Shown: in pieces, positions 1 to 7,731 of the stretch
Layout: each line of letters starts with the position of its first letter
Numbering within the stretch: the stretch's first letter is position 1
From: Nocardia terpenica
Lineage (GTDB): Bacteria; Actinomycetota; Actinomycetes; Mycobacteriales; Mycobacteriaceae
Direction of reading: 5' to 3'
Length of the DNA: 64,000 nt
NCBI RefSeq assembly: GCF_013186535.1
Contig: NZ_JABMCZ010000004.1
Location: 310,001 to 374,000, forward strand
The notes under the pieces: generated by a model
Databases searched by the model: none
Told to the model about the DNA's origin: nothing
The model's input: the letters and a program-made list of their open reading frames with translations, nothing else
Position numbers and translations under genes: made by a program

Positions 1-73
1 TCAGAGAGAACTCCTTCATCAAATTCAGTCCTTCCATACGGGAGGACCTAACAGAAGGTATGACAGGGACCAC

Positions 74-637
74 ATGCCCGCAACCGGAACAGAATTCATC
101 CCCCGATTCGAGTGGCGGCGACTGACTTTCGCCGACTTTCCGCTACTGGCAAGGTGGCTCGCGCAACCGCACGTGCGGCGGTGGTGGAACCACGAATTCA
201 CCCCCGAGGCAGTGCAGCGGGACTTCGGCCCGACCGCCCGGGGCGAGGAACCGGCCGAGGATCTTCTGGTCTGCGCCGACGGCGAACCGGTCGGCCTGGT
301 ACAGCGGTGCCGCCTGGCCGACTATCCCGAATACCTCGGGGAACTCGAGGCGCTGACCGAGATTCCCCCCGAGGCGGTCACGATCGACTACCTGATCGGC
401 GATCCCGACCGGACCGGCCGCGGTCTGGGATCGGCGTTGATCGCGGCGACCATCGCCGGGACCTGGTCGGCGTATCCGCACGCGAACTGCATCGTCGTCG
501 CGATCGCGGCCGCCAACCGGGCCTCGTGGCGTGCGCTGGAGAAGGCCGGTATGCGCCGCGTTGCCGAAGGGACGCTGCCCCCGGCACATTCGGCCGACGA
601 CGGCCACCACTACGTCTACCGGGTCGATCGTCCCTGA
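74..637 (+). CDS. GNAT family N-acetyltransferase (AAC(6')-like)
   Basis: A 187-residue acetyl-CoA dependent N-acetyltransferase of the GNAT fold. The acetyl-CoA binding motif A is visible as RTGRGLGSALI at about residues 113-123, after the beta-strand DYLIGD. The usual C-terminal signature AANRASWRALEKAGM follows, which shapes the end of the acetyl-CoA site. The N-terminal RRLTFADFPLLARWLAQPHVRRWW resembles aminoglycoside 6'-N-acetyltransferases and the siderophore-biosynthesis acetyltransferase group, so the acceptor could be an aminoglycoside, a hydroxamate precursor or another amine. The sequence alone does not decide. It lies 46 bp before hisE in the same direction, but no functional link to histidine synthesis is evident. 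Confidence 0.85.
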   Translation: MPATGTEFIPRFEWRRLTFADFPLLARWLAQPHVRRWWNHEFTPEAVQRDFGPTARGEEPAEDLLVCADGEPVGLVQRCRLADYPEYLGELEALTEIPPEAVTIDYLIGDPDRTGRGLGSALIAATIAGTWSAYPHANCIVVAIAAANRASWRALEKAGMRRVAEGTLPPAHSADDGHHYVYRVDRP

Positions 638-683
638 TATCCGATTGCGGAAGATGCGCTCGGGTCTGAGAGAATGGCCCCCC

Positions 684-947
684 GTGAAGTCTTTCGAAGC
701 CCTGTTCGCCGAGCTGCAGGACCGCGCGGTCAACCGTCCGGAAGGATCCGGGACCGTGGCCGCATTGGACGCCGGCGTCCATGCACAGGGCAAGAAGGTG
801 TTGGAAGAGGCCGGCGAGGTGTGGCTGGCCGCCGAGCACGAGAGCGATGATCAGCTCGCCGAGGAGATCTCCCAGCTGCTGTACTGGGTGCAGGTGCTGA
901 TGGTGGGTCGCGGTCTGCGACTCGAGGACGTCTATCGACATCTGTGA
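684..947 (+). CDS. hisE: Phosphoribosyl-ATP pyrophosphatase
   Basis: HisE hydrolyses phosphoribosyl-ATP to phosphoribosyl-AMP and pyrophosphate, the second step of histidine synthesis. I chose the GTG at 684 because the product then begins VKSFEALFAELQDRAV and is 87 residues long, the usual size for stand-alone actinobacterial HisE. The open frame upstream has no family similarity. The all-alpha MazG-like fold is recognisable from KVLEEAGEVWLAAEHES, which carries the acidic metal ligands, and EEISQLLYWVQVLMVGRGL. hisG follows 60 bp downstream, as in M. tuberculosis, so the two probably share a transcript. Confidence 0.93.
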   Translation: MKSFEALFAELQDRAVNRPEGSGTVAALDAGVHAQGKKVLEEAGEVWLAAEHESDDQLAEEISQLLYWVQVLMVGRGLRLEDVYRHL

Positions 948-1007
948 CGGACAGCCCGCGGCAACGGGCACGCCGACAATCCGTCACGAGTCCCGAAAGG
1001 ACATCCC

Positions 1008-1859
1008 ATGCTTCGCGTCGCCGTCCCCAACAAGGGGGCCCTCTCCGAATCGGCCGTCGAGATCCTGAGCGAGGCCGGTTACCGCAGGCGCACCGACTCC
1101 CGCGACCTGTCGGTGCTCGACAACGCCAACCAGGTCGAGTTCTTCTTCCTGCGCCCGAAAGATATTGCCATCTATGTGGGTTCGGGTGAGCTGGATCTGG
1201 GTATCACAGGACGTGACCTGGCGCTGGATTCGGGTGCGCCGGTGCAGGAGCGGCTGAGCCTCGGGTTCGGCCGCTCCACCTTCCGGTACGCCGCCCCCGC
1301 CGGGCGGGAGTGGAAGGTCGAGGACCTCTACGACAAGCGCATCGCCACCGCCTACCCCAATCTCGTGCTGCGCGATCTGCAGCGGCACGGCGTCCAGGCC
1401 GAGGTCATCCGCCTCGACGGCGCGGTCGAGATCTCCATCCAGCTGGGCGTGGCCGACGCGATCGCCGACGTGGTCGGCTCCGGGCGCACTCTGCGCCAGC
1501 ACCACCTCGTCGCGTTCGGCGACTCGCTGTGCGACTCCGAGGCCGTGCTGATCGAGGCCGCCGGTTCCGACCGCCGCGACAAGGCCCGCAATCAGCTGGT
1601 CGCCCGCGTCCAGGGCGTGGTCTTCGCCCAGCAGTACCTGATGCTGGACTACGACTGCCCCAAGGAACTGCTGGACGCCGCGGTCCGCATCACCCCCGGC
1701 CTGGAATCCCCGACCGTCTCGCCCCTGACCGACGAGAACTGGGTCGCCGTGCGCGCCCTCGTCCCCCGCGGCCAGGGCAACGACGTCATGGACCAACTCG
1801 CCGACCTCGGCGCCAAGGCCATCCTCGCCACCGACATCCGCTCCTGCCGCGCCTTCTGA
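1008..1859 (+). CDS. hisG: ATP phosphoribosyltransferase, long form
   Basis: HisG condenses ATP with PRPP, the first committed step of histidine synthesis. At 283 residues it is the long, hisZ-independent form with a C-terminal regulatory domain, so feedback inhibition by histidine is expected. The N-terminus LRVAVPNKGALSESAVEIL is the typical start of the family. The PRPP-binding region is around DAIADVVGSGRTLRQHHL at about residues 148-165. The last 75 or so residues form the ACT-like regulatory domain. An AAAGGA ribosome site sits 7 bp before the ATG. The gene converges on the RecB-like gene, with a conserved-loop hairpin between them. Confidence 0.96.
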   Translation: MLRVAVPNKGALSESAVEILSEAGYRRRTDSRDLSVLDNANQVEFFFLRPKDIAIYVGSGELDLGITGRDLALDSGAPVQERLSLGFGRSTFRYAAPAGREWKVEDLYDKRIATAYPNLVLRDLQRHGVQAEVIRLDGAVEISIQLGVADAIADVVGSGRTLRQHHLVAFGDSLCDSEAVLIEAAGSDRRDKARNQLVARVQGVVFAQQYLMLDYDCPKELLDAAVRITPGLESPTVSPLTDENWVAVRALVPRGQGNDVMDQLADLGAKAILATDIRSCRAF

Positions 1860-1863
1860 CCGA

Positions 1864-1927
1864 CGCCCCCGTCGGTCCCGGCCTGACCGGCGCCCCCGTC
1901 GGTCCCGGCGTGCTTTTGGCCGGGACC
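1864..1927. repeat. Conserved-loop hairpin with duplicated arm (copy A)
   Basis: Between the convergent hisG and RecB-like genes there is a perfect 9-bp hairpin. Its arms are GGTCCCGGC (1901-1909) and GCCGGGACC (1919-1927) and its loop is GTGCTTTTG. A 19-nt block ending in the left arm is present twice, at 1864-1882 and 1891-1909, so a truncated copy of the 5' half precedes the complete hairpin. The same loop and core stem recur near 9.27, 42.43-42.48 and 49.26-49.31 kb. The position suits a bidirectional terminator, but the T run lies in the loop and not after the stem. Confidence 0.85.
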
Positions 1928-1928
1928 C

Positions 1929-2837
1929 CTACCGCAGGTCGGCGGCCACCTCCGGCCAGCCCGGGTAGGGCGGGGTCGTCCCGCCGAAGGCCGGGCACAG
2001 CGGCTTGTACTCGCAGAATTCGCACAGCCAGCCGGGATTCGGCTGGAAGTCGCCGCTGCGCCCGGCCTCGGTGATGGCCGTCCACAGGGCCGACAGGATG
2101 CGCTGGAAGCGGCCCAGCTCCTCCGCGTCGGGGGAGTAGGTGAGGATCTGGCCGTCGCCGAGGTAGATCAGGCGCAGCTGGGCGGGCACCACGCCGCGGG
2201 TGCGCAGCATGATCAGCGCGTAGAACTTCAGCTGGAACAGGGCACGGTTCTCCCAGCCGGGGGACGGGGCCCTGCTGGTCTTGTAGTCGACCACGCGCAA
2301 CTGCCCGCCGGGGGCGACGTCGATGCGGTCGACGAAGCCGCGCAGCGGGGAGCCGTCCGCGAGCCGCACCTCCACCAGCGCCTCGCACGACTCCGGGTCG
2401 AAGGCCGTGGGGTCCTCGAGGCGGTAGTAGGTGTGGACCAGGGCCGCCACCTCGGCGAGGAAATCGTCGAGGCCGCCGTCGGCGACGAGGCCCGCGGCCT
2501 CCGGGCGTTCGGCCAGCAAACGCTCCCAGGCGGGCCGTACCAACTCGGCGGCACGCTCCGGAACGCGTTCGCCGCTCGGTAGCCCATACAGCGATTCCAG
2601 CACGGCGTGCACCACCGTGCCGCGTACCGCATGACGGGACGGCGCCTCCGGAATGTGGTCGATGGTACGCAATCGATATTTCAACGGGCATTGTTTGAAA
2701 TCGATTGCCCGCGAGGGCGACAGCGCCGGGCCGCGAGAGCCGGGGAGCTCGCGGGCCGGGGTCGTCGTCGGTGGCGCTGACATACCTGGCAGGCTATCGG
2801 GGGGCACCGACAAATCCGGCACGCTCGCATCCACCAC
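1929..2837 (-). CDS. RecB-family exonuclease with four-cysteine cluster motif
   Basis: A 302-residue PD-(D/E)XK nuclease, syntenic with Rv2119 of M. tuberculosis. The nuclease core is complete: GTVVHAVLES with H77, GFVDRID with D170, VVDYKTS with D184 and K186, and QLKFYAL as the QxxxY motif. Four cysteines, C50 near the N-terminus and C272, C275 and C281 in LCEFCEYKPLC, match the arrangement that holds a 4Fe-4S cluster in AddB- and Cas4-type nucleases. A cluster is therefore likely, though I infer it. There is no helicase domain, so this is a stand-alone nuclease, presumably for repair or processing of DNA ends. The first 40 residues are low complexity, and a start at 2783 is also possible. 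Confidence 0.88.
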   Translation of the reverse strand: MVDASVPDLSVPPDSLPGMSAPPTTTPARELPGSRGPALSPSRAIDFKQCPLKYRLRTIDHIPEAPSRHAVRGTVVHAVLESLYGLPSGERVPERAAELVRPAWERLLAERPEAAGLVADGGLDDFLAEVAALVHTYYRLEDPTAFDPESCEALVEVRLADGSPLRGFVDRIDVAPGGQLRVVDYKTSRAPSPGWENRALFQLKFYALIMLRTRGVVPAQLRLIYLGDGQILTYSPDAEELGRFQRILSALWTAITEAGRSGDFQPNPGWLCEFCEYKPLCPAFGGTTPPYPGWPEVAADLR

Positions 2838-2864
2838 GAAAACGCATCAGTAGAACGGAGATCC

Positions 2865-3698
2865 ATGACGGCCAGACGGACCGGTCCATTCACCGCCGGT
2901 GACCGGGTGCAGCTGACCGACGCCAAGGGCCGACAGCACACGGTCGTGCTGGAGCCGGGCAAGGAGTTCCACACCCACAAGGGCCAGATCCGCCACGACG
3001 ACCTGATCGGCTCCGACGAGGGCTGCGTGGTGCAATCCGCCAACGGCACACCGTATCTCGCGCTACGGCCGCTGCTGGTGGACTACGTGTTATCGATGCC
3101 GCGCGGGGCCGCGGTGATCTACCCCAAGGACGCCGCCCAGATCGTGCACGAGGGCGATGTCTTCCCCGGCGCCCGGGTGCTGGAGGCCGGGGCCGGTTCC
3201 GGGGCCCTGACCTGCTCGCTGCTGCGCGCGGTGGGGCCGCGGGGGCGGGTGCTGTCCTACGAGATCCGCGACGACCACGCCGACCACGCGGTCCGCAATG
3301 TGGAGCGGTTCTTCGGCGAGCGCCCCGACAACTGGTCGCTGACCATCGCCGACGTCGCCGATTACGACGGCGAGCAGGTGGACCGGGTCGTTCTGGACAT
3401 GCTCAAGCCGTGGGACGCGCTGCCCGCCGTGTCCAAGGCGCTCGTTCCCGGCGGCGTGCTGATCGTCTATGTGGCCACCGTCACACAGCTGTCGGAGACC
3501 GTGGAGGCGCTGCGCCAGCAGCAGTGCTGGACCGAGCCGCGCTCCTGGGAGTCGATGGTGCGGCCCTGGCACGTCGTGGGCCTGGCCGTGCGCCCCGAGC
3601 ACCGCATGCAGGGCCACACCGCGTTCCTGATCAGCGCGCGCCGACTCGCCGACGGCGTGGTGGCGCCCAAACCGCAGCGTCGCCCGTCCAAGGGCTGA
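2865..3698 (+). CDS. trmI: tRNA (adenine-58-N1)-methyltransferase TrmI
   Basis: TrmI methylates N1 of adenine 58 in the T-loop of tRNA using S-adenosylmethionine. The 277-residue length and position match Rv2118c. The N-terminal small domain (PFTAGDRVQLTDAKGRQHTV) precedes the Rossmann methyltransferase domain, whose SAM motif I is RVLEAGAGSGALTCSLL at about residues 106-122. The acidic ribose-binding residue follows in VLSYEIRDDHADHA. The C-terminus WHVVGLAVRPEHRMQGHTAFLISARR is typical of the family. Its start lies 27 bp from the divergent RecB-like gene, so the two promoters must share that gap. Confidence 0.94.
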   Translation: MTARRTGPFTAGDRVQLTDAKGRQHTVVLEPGKEFHTHKGQIRHDDLIGSDEGCVVQSANGTPYLALRPLLVDYVLSMPRGAAVIYPKDAAQIVHEGDVFPGARVLEAGAGSGALTCSLLRAVGPRGRVLSYEIRDDHADHAVRNVERFFGERPDNWSLTIADVADYDGEQVDRVVLDMLKPWDALPAVSKALVPGGVLIVYVATVTQLSETVEALRQQQCWTEPRSWESMVRPWHVVGLAVRPEHRMQGHTAFLISARRLADGVVAPKPQRRPSKG

Positions 3699-3720
3699 CC
3701 GCGGAAAATTAGGGGTTTCG

Positions 3721-3792
3721 CCGCGCCCCTTCCGGGAAACGTAGACCCTGCGGGTCGCGATAGGGGGATACGGAACCCGGAAAGGGGTGCGG
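3721..3792. terminator. Long nested hairpin between convergent genes
   Basis: The left arm at 3721-3736 begins CCGCGCCCCTTCC and pairs with 3776-3792, apart from one bulged A and one G:T. Nested inside, GACCC (3744-3748) pairs with GGGTC (3752-3756) around TGC. It fills the 103-bp gap between trmI and the opposing lipoprotein gene and would fold in transcripts from either side, so a bidirectional terminator is the simplest reading. No strong T run follows. Confidence 0.6.
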
Positions 3793-3801
3793 CAGTTGGC
3801 A

Positions 3802-4344
3802 TTACGCCTGACAGGGGGCCTTGCCCATGGCGAGGATCGTGCACGCGCTGGCATCGCTGAGCTGCCAGCCCGCGGTGGTGTGCTGCCAGGTCATCGGCAT
3901 GGCGGGCGCGGGGCCGTGCGGCGAGTTGATGACGACCTGCGCGGTCGCGGTGTCGCCCTCGGCCTTGACGTCGGAGACCGCGAAGCCGATCTTGCCGTAG
4001 TTGGCCAGGCCCCGGGTCATGGTGTCGATGTTGGCGGTCCGCTTCTCGCCGTCGACCACCAGTTTCGCCTTCCGGTCGGTCGGTTCGGCCGGGTCCACGA
4101 AACCGTCCAGGGTGGCCTGCAGGGCCTCCACCGAGGGTGCGGCGTGCGAGCCGCCGGTATGGGCGGATGCGCTGGTCGCGGTCGCCGAGGAGCCGGAGCC
4201 CGCGGACTTGTCGGTGCCGCATGCTGTCATACCGGTAACGGCCAGCGCCGCGAAAGCGGTAGCAACGGAAACACGAACGGTGCGTGCGGCGTTGCTTCTG
4301 GGGAGAAGTCCCGCCACCATGGGACGACCGGTGGGAAGGAGCAT
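3802..4344 (-). CDS. LppK-like lipoprotein, MTB12-type
   Basis: A 180-residue secreted lipoprotein of unknown function. The signal peptide VRVSVATAFAALAVTGMTAC ends in a lipobox (VTGMTAC) and is preceded by arginines. A serine- and threonine-rich linker follows. The C-terminal domain, from about residue 70 to 180, resembles the MTB12/LppK family of actinobacterial surface antigens. Its position between trmI and mpa is that of lppK (Rv2116), so orthology is likely. The start could also be the ATG nine codons downstream. A hairpin and a possible iron-regulator box lie just upstream, which may make it iron-responsive. Confidence 0.75.
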   Translation of the reverse strand: MLLPTGRPMVAGLLPRSNAARTVRVSVATAFAALAVTGMTACGTDKSAGSGSSATATSASAHTGGSHAAPSVEALQATLDGFVDPAEPTDRKAKLVVDGEKRTANIDTMTRGLANYGKIGFAVSDVKAEGDTATAQVVINSPHGPAPAMPMTWQHTTAGWQLSDASACTILAMGKAPCQA

Positions 4345-4368
4345 TCGACTGACACCCTTTCGGCTCGG

Positions 4369-4392
4369 TCCGGCGAGAATTAACTCGCCGGA
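4369..4392 (-). promoter_or_regulatory. Leader hairpin upstream of lipoprotein gene
   Basis: A perfect 9-bp inverted repeat, TCCGGCGAG (4369-4377) and CTCGCCGGA (4384-4392), flanks the loop AATTAA. It sits 25-48 bp before the lipoprotein start and next to the candidate iron box. It could be a 5' leader stem or a second operator. Confidence 0.5.
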
Positions 4393-4398
4393 AACAGG

Positions 4399-4417
4399 TT
4401 AGGGCAGGCTAACATGG
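4399..4417. promoter_or_regulatory. Candidate IdeR/DtxR iron box
   Basis: The 19-bp site TTAGGGCAGGCTAACATGG matches 14 of 19 positions of the palindromic IdeR/DtxR consensus as I know it, including TTAGG and AGGCTAAC. The arms GTTAG and CTAAC are perfect. It lies about 55 bp upstream of the lipoprotein start and 113 bp upstream of mpa, so iron repression of the lipoprotein gene is the likelier meaning. I infer binding from sequence only. Confidence 0.45.
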
Positions 4418-4529
4418 TTGATCGGCCGCAGACCGCAGCCTAGATGTGATCACGACGAAACCATGTCGGAAAGCGAGAACGGTTCGCGCCCGGTAGCGTT
4501 GATAGACCGGGACTGGGAGGAGCAGCATC

Positions 4530-6290
4530 ATGAGCCCCATCGAGAATTCGGATTCGGCGGCCTGGAGGGAACTCGAGGTGGTACGCGCCGAGGCGGCTGC
4601 ACTCCGAAGGCAACTCGCCGACACGCCGGATCGCACAAGGGAATTGGAAGCGCGTATCGATTCGCTGACGATTCGCAACACCAAGCTGATGGACACCCTC
4701 AAGGAAGCCCGTCAGCAATTGGTCGCGCTGCGCGAGGAGGTCGACCGGCTGGGCCAGCCTCCGAGTGGCTACGGCGTGCTGATCGGCGTCTACGAGGACC
4801 AGACCGTCGACGTCTTCACCTCCGGTCGCAAGATGCGGTTGACGTGCTCGCCCAATATCGACACGTCCACCCTGCACTACGGGCAGACGGTCCGCCTCAA
4901 CGAGGCGCTCACCGTCGTCGAGGCCGGGGAGTTCGATCGCACCGGTGAGATCGGCACCCTCCGCGAGATCCTCGACGACGGCCGCCGCGCCCTGGTGGTC
5001 GGCCACGCCGACGAGGAGCGGGTGGTGTGGCTGTCCGGCCCGCTGAGCCGCCTGGTCGACGTCGACGACATCGACGATCCCGACCATCCCATCCGTAAGC
5101 TGCGCCCCGGCGACTCGCTGCTCGTCGACACCAAGGCCGGTTTCGCCTTCGAACGCATCCCCAAGGCCGAGGTGGAAGACCTCGTCCTGGAGGAGGTGCC
5201 CGACGTCGACTACGAGGACATCGGCGGCCTGTCCCGGCAGATCGAGCAGATCCGCGACGCGGTCGAACTGCCGTTCCTGCACAAGGATCTGTTCCGCGAG
5301 TACGCGCTGCGTCCGCCCAAGGGTGTGCTGCTCTACGGCCCGCCCGGATGCGGTAAGACGCTCATCGCCAAGGCCGTGGCCAACTCGCTGGCGAAGAAGA
5401 TCGCCGAGGCGCGCGGCGAGGACGCCAAGGAAGCCAAGTCCTACTTCCTCAACATCAAGGGCCCCGAGCTGCTGAACAAGTTCGTGGGCGAGACCGAGCG
5501 CCACATCCGCATCATCTTCCAGCGGGCGCGGGAGAAGGCCTCCGAGGGCACCCCGGTGATCGTGTTCTTCGACGAGATGGACTCGATCTTCCGCACCCGC
5601 GGGTCGGGCGTCTCCTCCGACGTGGAGACCACCGTGGTGCCGCAGCTGCTGTCGGAGATCGACGGCGTCGAGGGCCTGGAGAACGTCATCGTCATCGGCG
5701 CCTCCAACCGCGAGGACATGATCGACCCGGCCATCCTGCGTCCCGGCCGCCTCGACGTGAAGATCAAGATCGAGCGCCCGGATGCCGAAGCGGCGCAGGA
5801 CATCTTCTCGAAGTACCTCACCGAGGGCCTGCCGCTGCACGCCGACGACATCACCGAGTTCGGTGGCGACCGGGCCAAGTGCGTGAAGACCATGATCGAG
5901 CGCGTGGTCGACCGCATGTACGCCGAGAGCGAGGACAACCGCTTCCTGGAGGTCACCTACGCCAACGGCGACAAGGAGGTCCTGTACTTCAAGGACTTCA
6001 ACTCCGGCGCCATGATCCAGAACATCGTGGACCGCTCCAAGAAGTACGCGATCAAGTCGGTGCTCGAAACCGGCAACCCCGGCCTGCGCATCCAGCATCT
6101 CTTCGATTCCATCGTGGACGAGTTCTCCGAGAACGAGGACCTGCCCAACACCACGAATCCCGATGACTGGGCCCGCATCTCGGGCAAGAAGGGCGAGCGC
6201 ATCGTCTACATCCGCACCCTGGTCACCGGCAAGAACGCCTCGGCCAGCCGCGCCATCGACACCGAGTCGAACACGGGCCAGTACCTGTAG
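4530..6290 (+). CDS. mpa: Proteasome-associated AAA+ ATPase Mpa/ARC
   Basis: Mpa (ARC) is the hexameric ring ATPase that binds Pup on tagged proteins, unfolds them and feeds them into the 20S proteasome. The 586-residue protein has the expected order. An N-terminal coiled coil (about residues 10-80, rich in E, R and L) captures Pup. OB-fold domains follow, then an AAA+ domain with Walker A LYGPPGCGKT (about 268-278) and Walker B VIVFFDEMDS (about 342-351). The C-terminal GQYL is the motif that docks into the proteasome alpha ring. The start gives the usual MSPIENSDSAAW. In M. tuberculosis dop lies close by; here it is 41 kb away. Confidence 0.97.
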   Translation: MSPIENSDSAAWRELEVVRAEAAALRRQLADTPDRTRELEARIDSLTIRNTKLMDTLKEARQQLVALREEVDRLGQPPSGYGVLIGVYEDQTVDVFTSGRKMRLTCSPNIDTSTLHYGQTVRLNEALTVVEAGEFDRTGEIGTLREILDDGRRALVVGHADEERVVWLSGPLSRLVDVDDIDDPDHPIRKLRPGDSLLVDTKAGFAFERIPKAEVEDLVLEEVPDVDYEDIGGLSRQIEQIRDAVELPFLHKDLFREYALRPPKGVLLYGPPGCGKTLIAKAVANSLAKKIAEARGEDAKEAKSYFLNIKGPELLNKFVGETERHIRIIFQRAREKASEGTPVIVFFDEMDSIFRTRGSGVSSDVETTVVPQLLSEIDGVEGLENVIVIGASNREDMIDPAILRPGRLDVKIKIERPDAEAAQDIFSKYLTEGLPLHADDITEFGGDRAKCVKTMIERVVDRMYAESEDNRFLEVTYANGDKEVLYFKDFNSGAMIQNIVDRSKKYAIKSVLETGNPGLRIQHLFDSIVDEFSENEDLPNTTNPDDWARISGKKGERIVYIRTLVTGKNASASRAIDTESNTGQYL

Positions 6291-6304
6291 AACAGCGGAA
6301 CCCC

Positions 6305-6338
6305 AAGGGCCGCGCCTTCATTCGAAGGCGCGGCCCTT
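6305..6338. terminator. Bidirectional terminator hairpin after mpa
   Basis: A perfect 15-bp stem has arms at 6305-6319 and 6324-6338 and the loop ATTC. It lies 14 bp after the mpa stop and 3 bp before the end of the opposing toxin gene. Each side ends in AA or TT. It serves both converging genes. Confidence 0.85.
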
Positions 6339-6341
6339 GCC

Positions 6342-6767
6342 TCAGCCGGGGCTGATCAGCGACACCGTCGGGAAATAGGACGAATAGCGCCGGGTGTCCC
6401 TGGTCAGGATTCGATAGCCGCGGACGGCCGCGTGGGCGCCGATGTAGAAGTCGGCGATGGGCGATCGTTTCGCGCCGCCGCGCCTGCGGTACAGCAGGAA
6501 GGCTTGTCCCGCTAGAAAACCCGCCTCCCAGGGCAGCGGTTCGCGCCGGTAGTCGCTGGGCGGCAGGGCCTCGTCGAGTTCTTCGATCGTGGTGAAGTCC
6601 GCCGAAATCTCCGCGTAGATCAAGGGATTGATGGCCAGGGGACCTTCGTCGGCGGCGTCGGCGAGGGCGTTCTCCGACCAGGCGGACCACCGGGGATCCT
6701 CGGTCAGCAGATCGAAGATCACGCAGGAGTCGACGAGTGTCGTCGGGGGCGTGTCAGTCCTCGGCAC
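6342..6767 (-). CDS. PIN-domain ribonuclease toxin (VapC-type)
   Basis: A 141-residue PIN-domain protein, by family a metal-dependent RNase that cleaves tRNA or rRNA when its antitoxin is lost. The acidic residues are in place: D13 in LVDSCVIFD, the glutamate of INPLIYAEIS, the aspartate of SPIADFYIGAHA and the late aspartate of LTRDTRRY. The GTG start at 6767 overlaps the antitoxin gene by 14 bp, the normal sign of translational coupling. It lies at the point where the gene order departs from the conserved mpa-dop arrangement. Confidence 0.85.
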   Translation of the reverse strand: MPRTDTPPTTLVDSCVIFDLLTEDPRWSAWSENALADAADEGPLAINPLIYAEISADFTTIEELDEALPPSDYRREPLPWEAGFLAGQAFLLYRRRGGAKRSPIADFYIGAHAAVRGYRILTRDTRRYSSYFPTVSLISPG

Positions 6768-6987
6768 GCAACAGCCTCATGAGCTCGTCGGTGCTCATGC
6801 CGCTGGCGCCACCGCGGCCCTTGAGCTTCCGGGCCAGGGCGCGGCCGTGGGTTTCGCTGCCCTGGACTCGAACGATGCGCACGGCATTGCCGTCCACGAC
6901 GAAGTCGACCTCGGTGCCTTCGTGCCACCCGAGCTGCTGCCGGATCGGGCTGGGGACGGTGACCTGCCCCTTGGACGTGATTCGCAT
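6754..6987 (-). CDS. AbrB/MazE-type antitoxin (VapB)
   Basis: A 77-residue antitoxin with an N-terminal SpoVT/AbrB swapped-hairpin DNA-binding domain, MRITSKGQVTVPSPIRQQLG, and a basic then acidic C-terminal tail (ARKLKGRGGASGMSTDELMRLL) that would wrap the toxin. It should neutralise the PIN toxin and repress the pair. A GGAGGG ribosome site lies four bases before the ATG. GTAAGA repeats upstream are likely operator half-sites. Confidence 0.85.
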   Translation of the reverse strand: MRITSKGQVTVPSPIRQQLGWHEGTEVDFVVDGNAVRIVRVQGSETHGRALARKLKGRGGASGMSTDELMRLLRAED

Positions 6988-6996
6988 GATCCCTCC

Positions 6997-7023
6997 GTAA
7001 GACTCCTACCCGTAAGAGTAAGA
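6997..7023. promoter_or_regulatory. Triple GTAAGA repeat, likely antitoxin operator
   Basis: GTAAGA occurs three times in 27 bp, at 6997, 7012 and 7018, starting 10 bp upstream of the antitoxin ATG. The first two copies extend to CCGTAAGA. Such repeats at a toxin-antitoxin promoter usually serve autorepression. Confidence 0.5.
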
Positions 7024-7098
7024 ATATCGCCCGCTCTCCGGCGTTGCCTCCGATTCCTCGGGGTGCGGGATTCTGGCCCGGTGGGTTAAAATTTGGCC

Positions 7099-7731
7099 AT
7101 GCGGTCAGAAAATGGTCCGGATGGTCAGAGGAGGTCGTTCATCGAGGAGGCGCGGCGGCGGCAGATCATTGCGGCGGCGGTGGAGGTGATATCCGAGGTG
7201 GGGTATCAGGGGGCCTCGCTGGCGCGGATCGCCAAGCGGGCGGGGATCTCGAAGGGGGTGATCTCATATCACTTCGAGGGCAAGGACGATCTGATGACGC
7301 AGTTGGTCATCCAGCTGTACGTCTCGGGTGGGGAGTTCGTCGGGCCCGCGGTCGGGAAGGCGACCGGGGCGCGCGCGAAGATGCTGGCCTATCTGGATGC
7401 GAATCTGACCTTCCTGGACGACAACCGCGACTACGTGACCGCGCTCACCGAAGTGGTGCTGTCGCTGCGTAATCCGGACGGGAGCCTGAGGTTCGCCTCC
7501 TCCGAGGGCGAGGGGGACATCATCAATCCGCTCATCGAGATTCTGCGGGACGGCCAGAGTGCCGGGGAGTTCGGCGAATTCGATCCGATCATGATGGCCA
7601 AGGCCATGCGCGACACCATCGACGGCGCGGCGGGGCGCTTCATCCGGGAACAGGACTGGGACATGCGGAAATACTCCGCGGAGGTGTGCCGGATCTTCGA
7701 TCTGGCCACGCGGAAGGAAAAGGACCGATGA
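7099..7731 (+). CDS. TetR family transcriptional regulator
   Basis: A 210-residue TetR-type repressor. The N-terminal helix-turn-helix is clear at IIAAAVEVISEVGYQGASLARIAKRAGISKGVISYHFEGKDDL (about residues 20-62). The remaining helical domain would bind an unidentified ligand. I prefer the ATG at 7099; a TTG two codons upstream also opens the frame. The stop overlaps the start of the membrane glycosyltransferase gene (ATGA), so the two are co-transcribed and this protein probably controls both. Confidence 0.9.
   Translation: MRSENGPDGQRRSFIEEARRRQIIAAAVEVISEVGYQGASLARIAKRAGISKGVISYHFEGKDDLMTQLVIQLYVSGGEFVGPAVGKATGARAKMLAYLDANLTFLDDNRDYVTALTEVVLSLRNPDGSLRFASSEGEGDIINPLIEILRDGQSAGEFGEFDPIMMAKAMRDTIDGAAGRFIREQDWDMRKYSAEVCRIFDLATRKEKDR

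Noticed and set aside
4440..6098. A long open frame antisense to mpa
   Set aside because: It mirrors the codon bias of mpa, has no recognisable domain, and mpa is unmistakable on the other strand. Similar antisense frames over dop, pafA and helY were rejected for the same reason.
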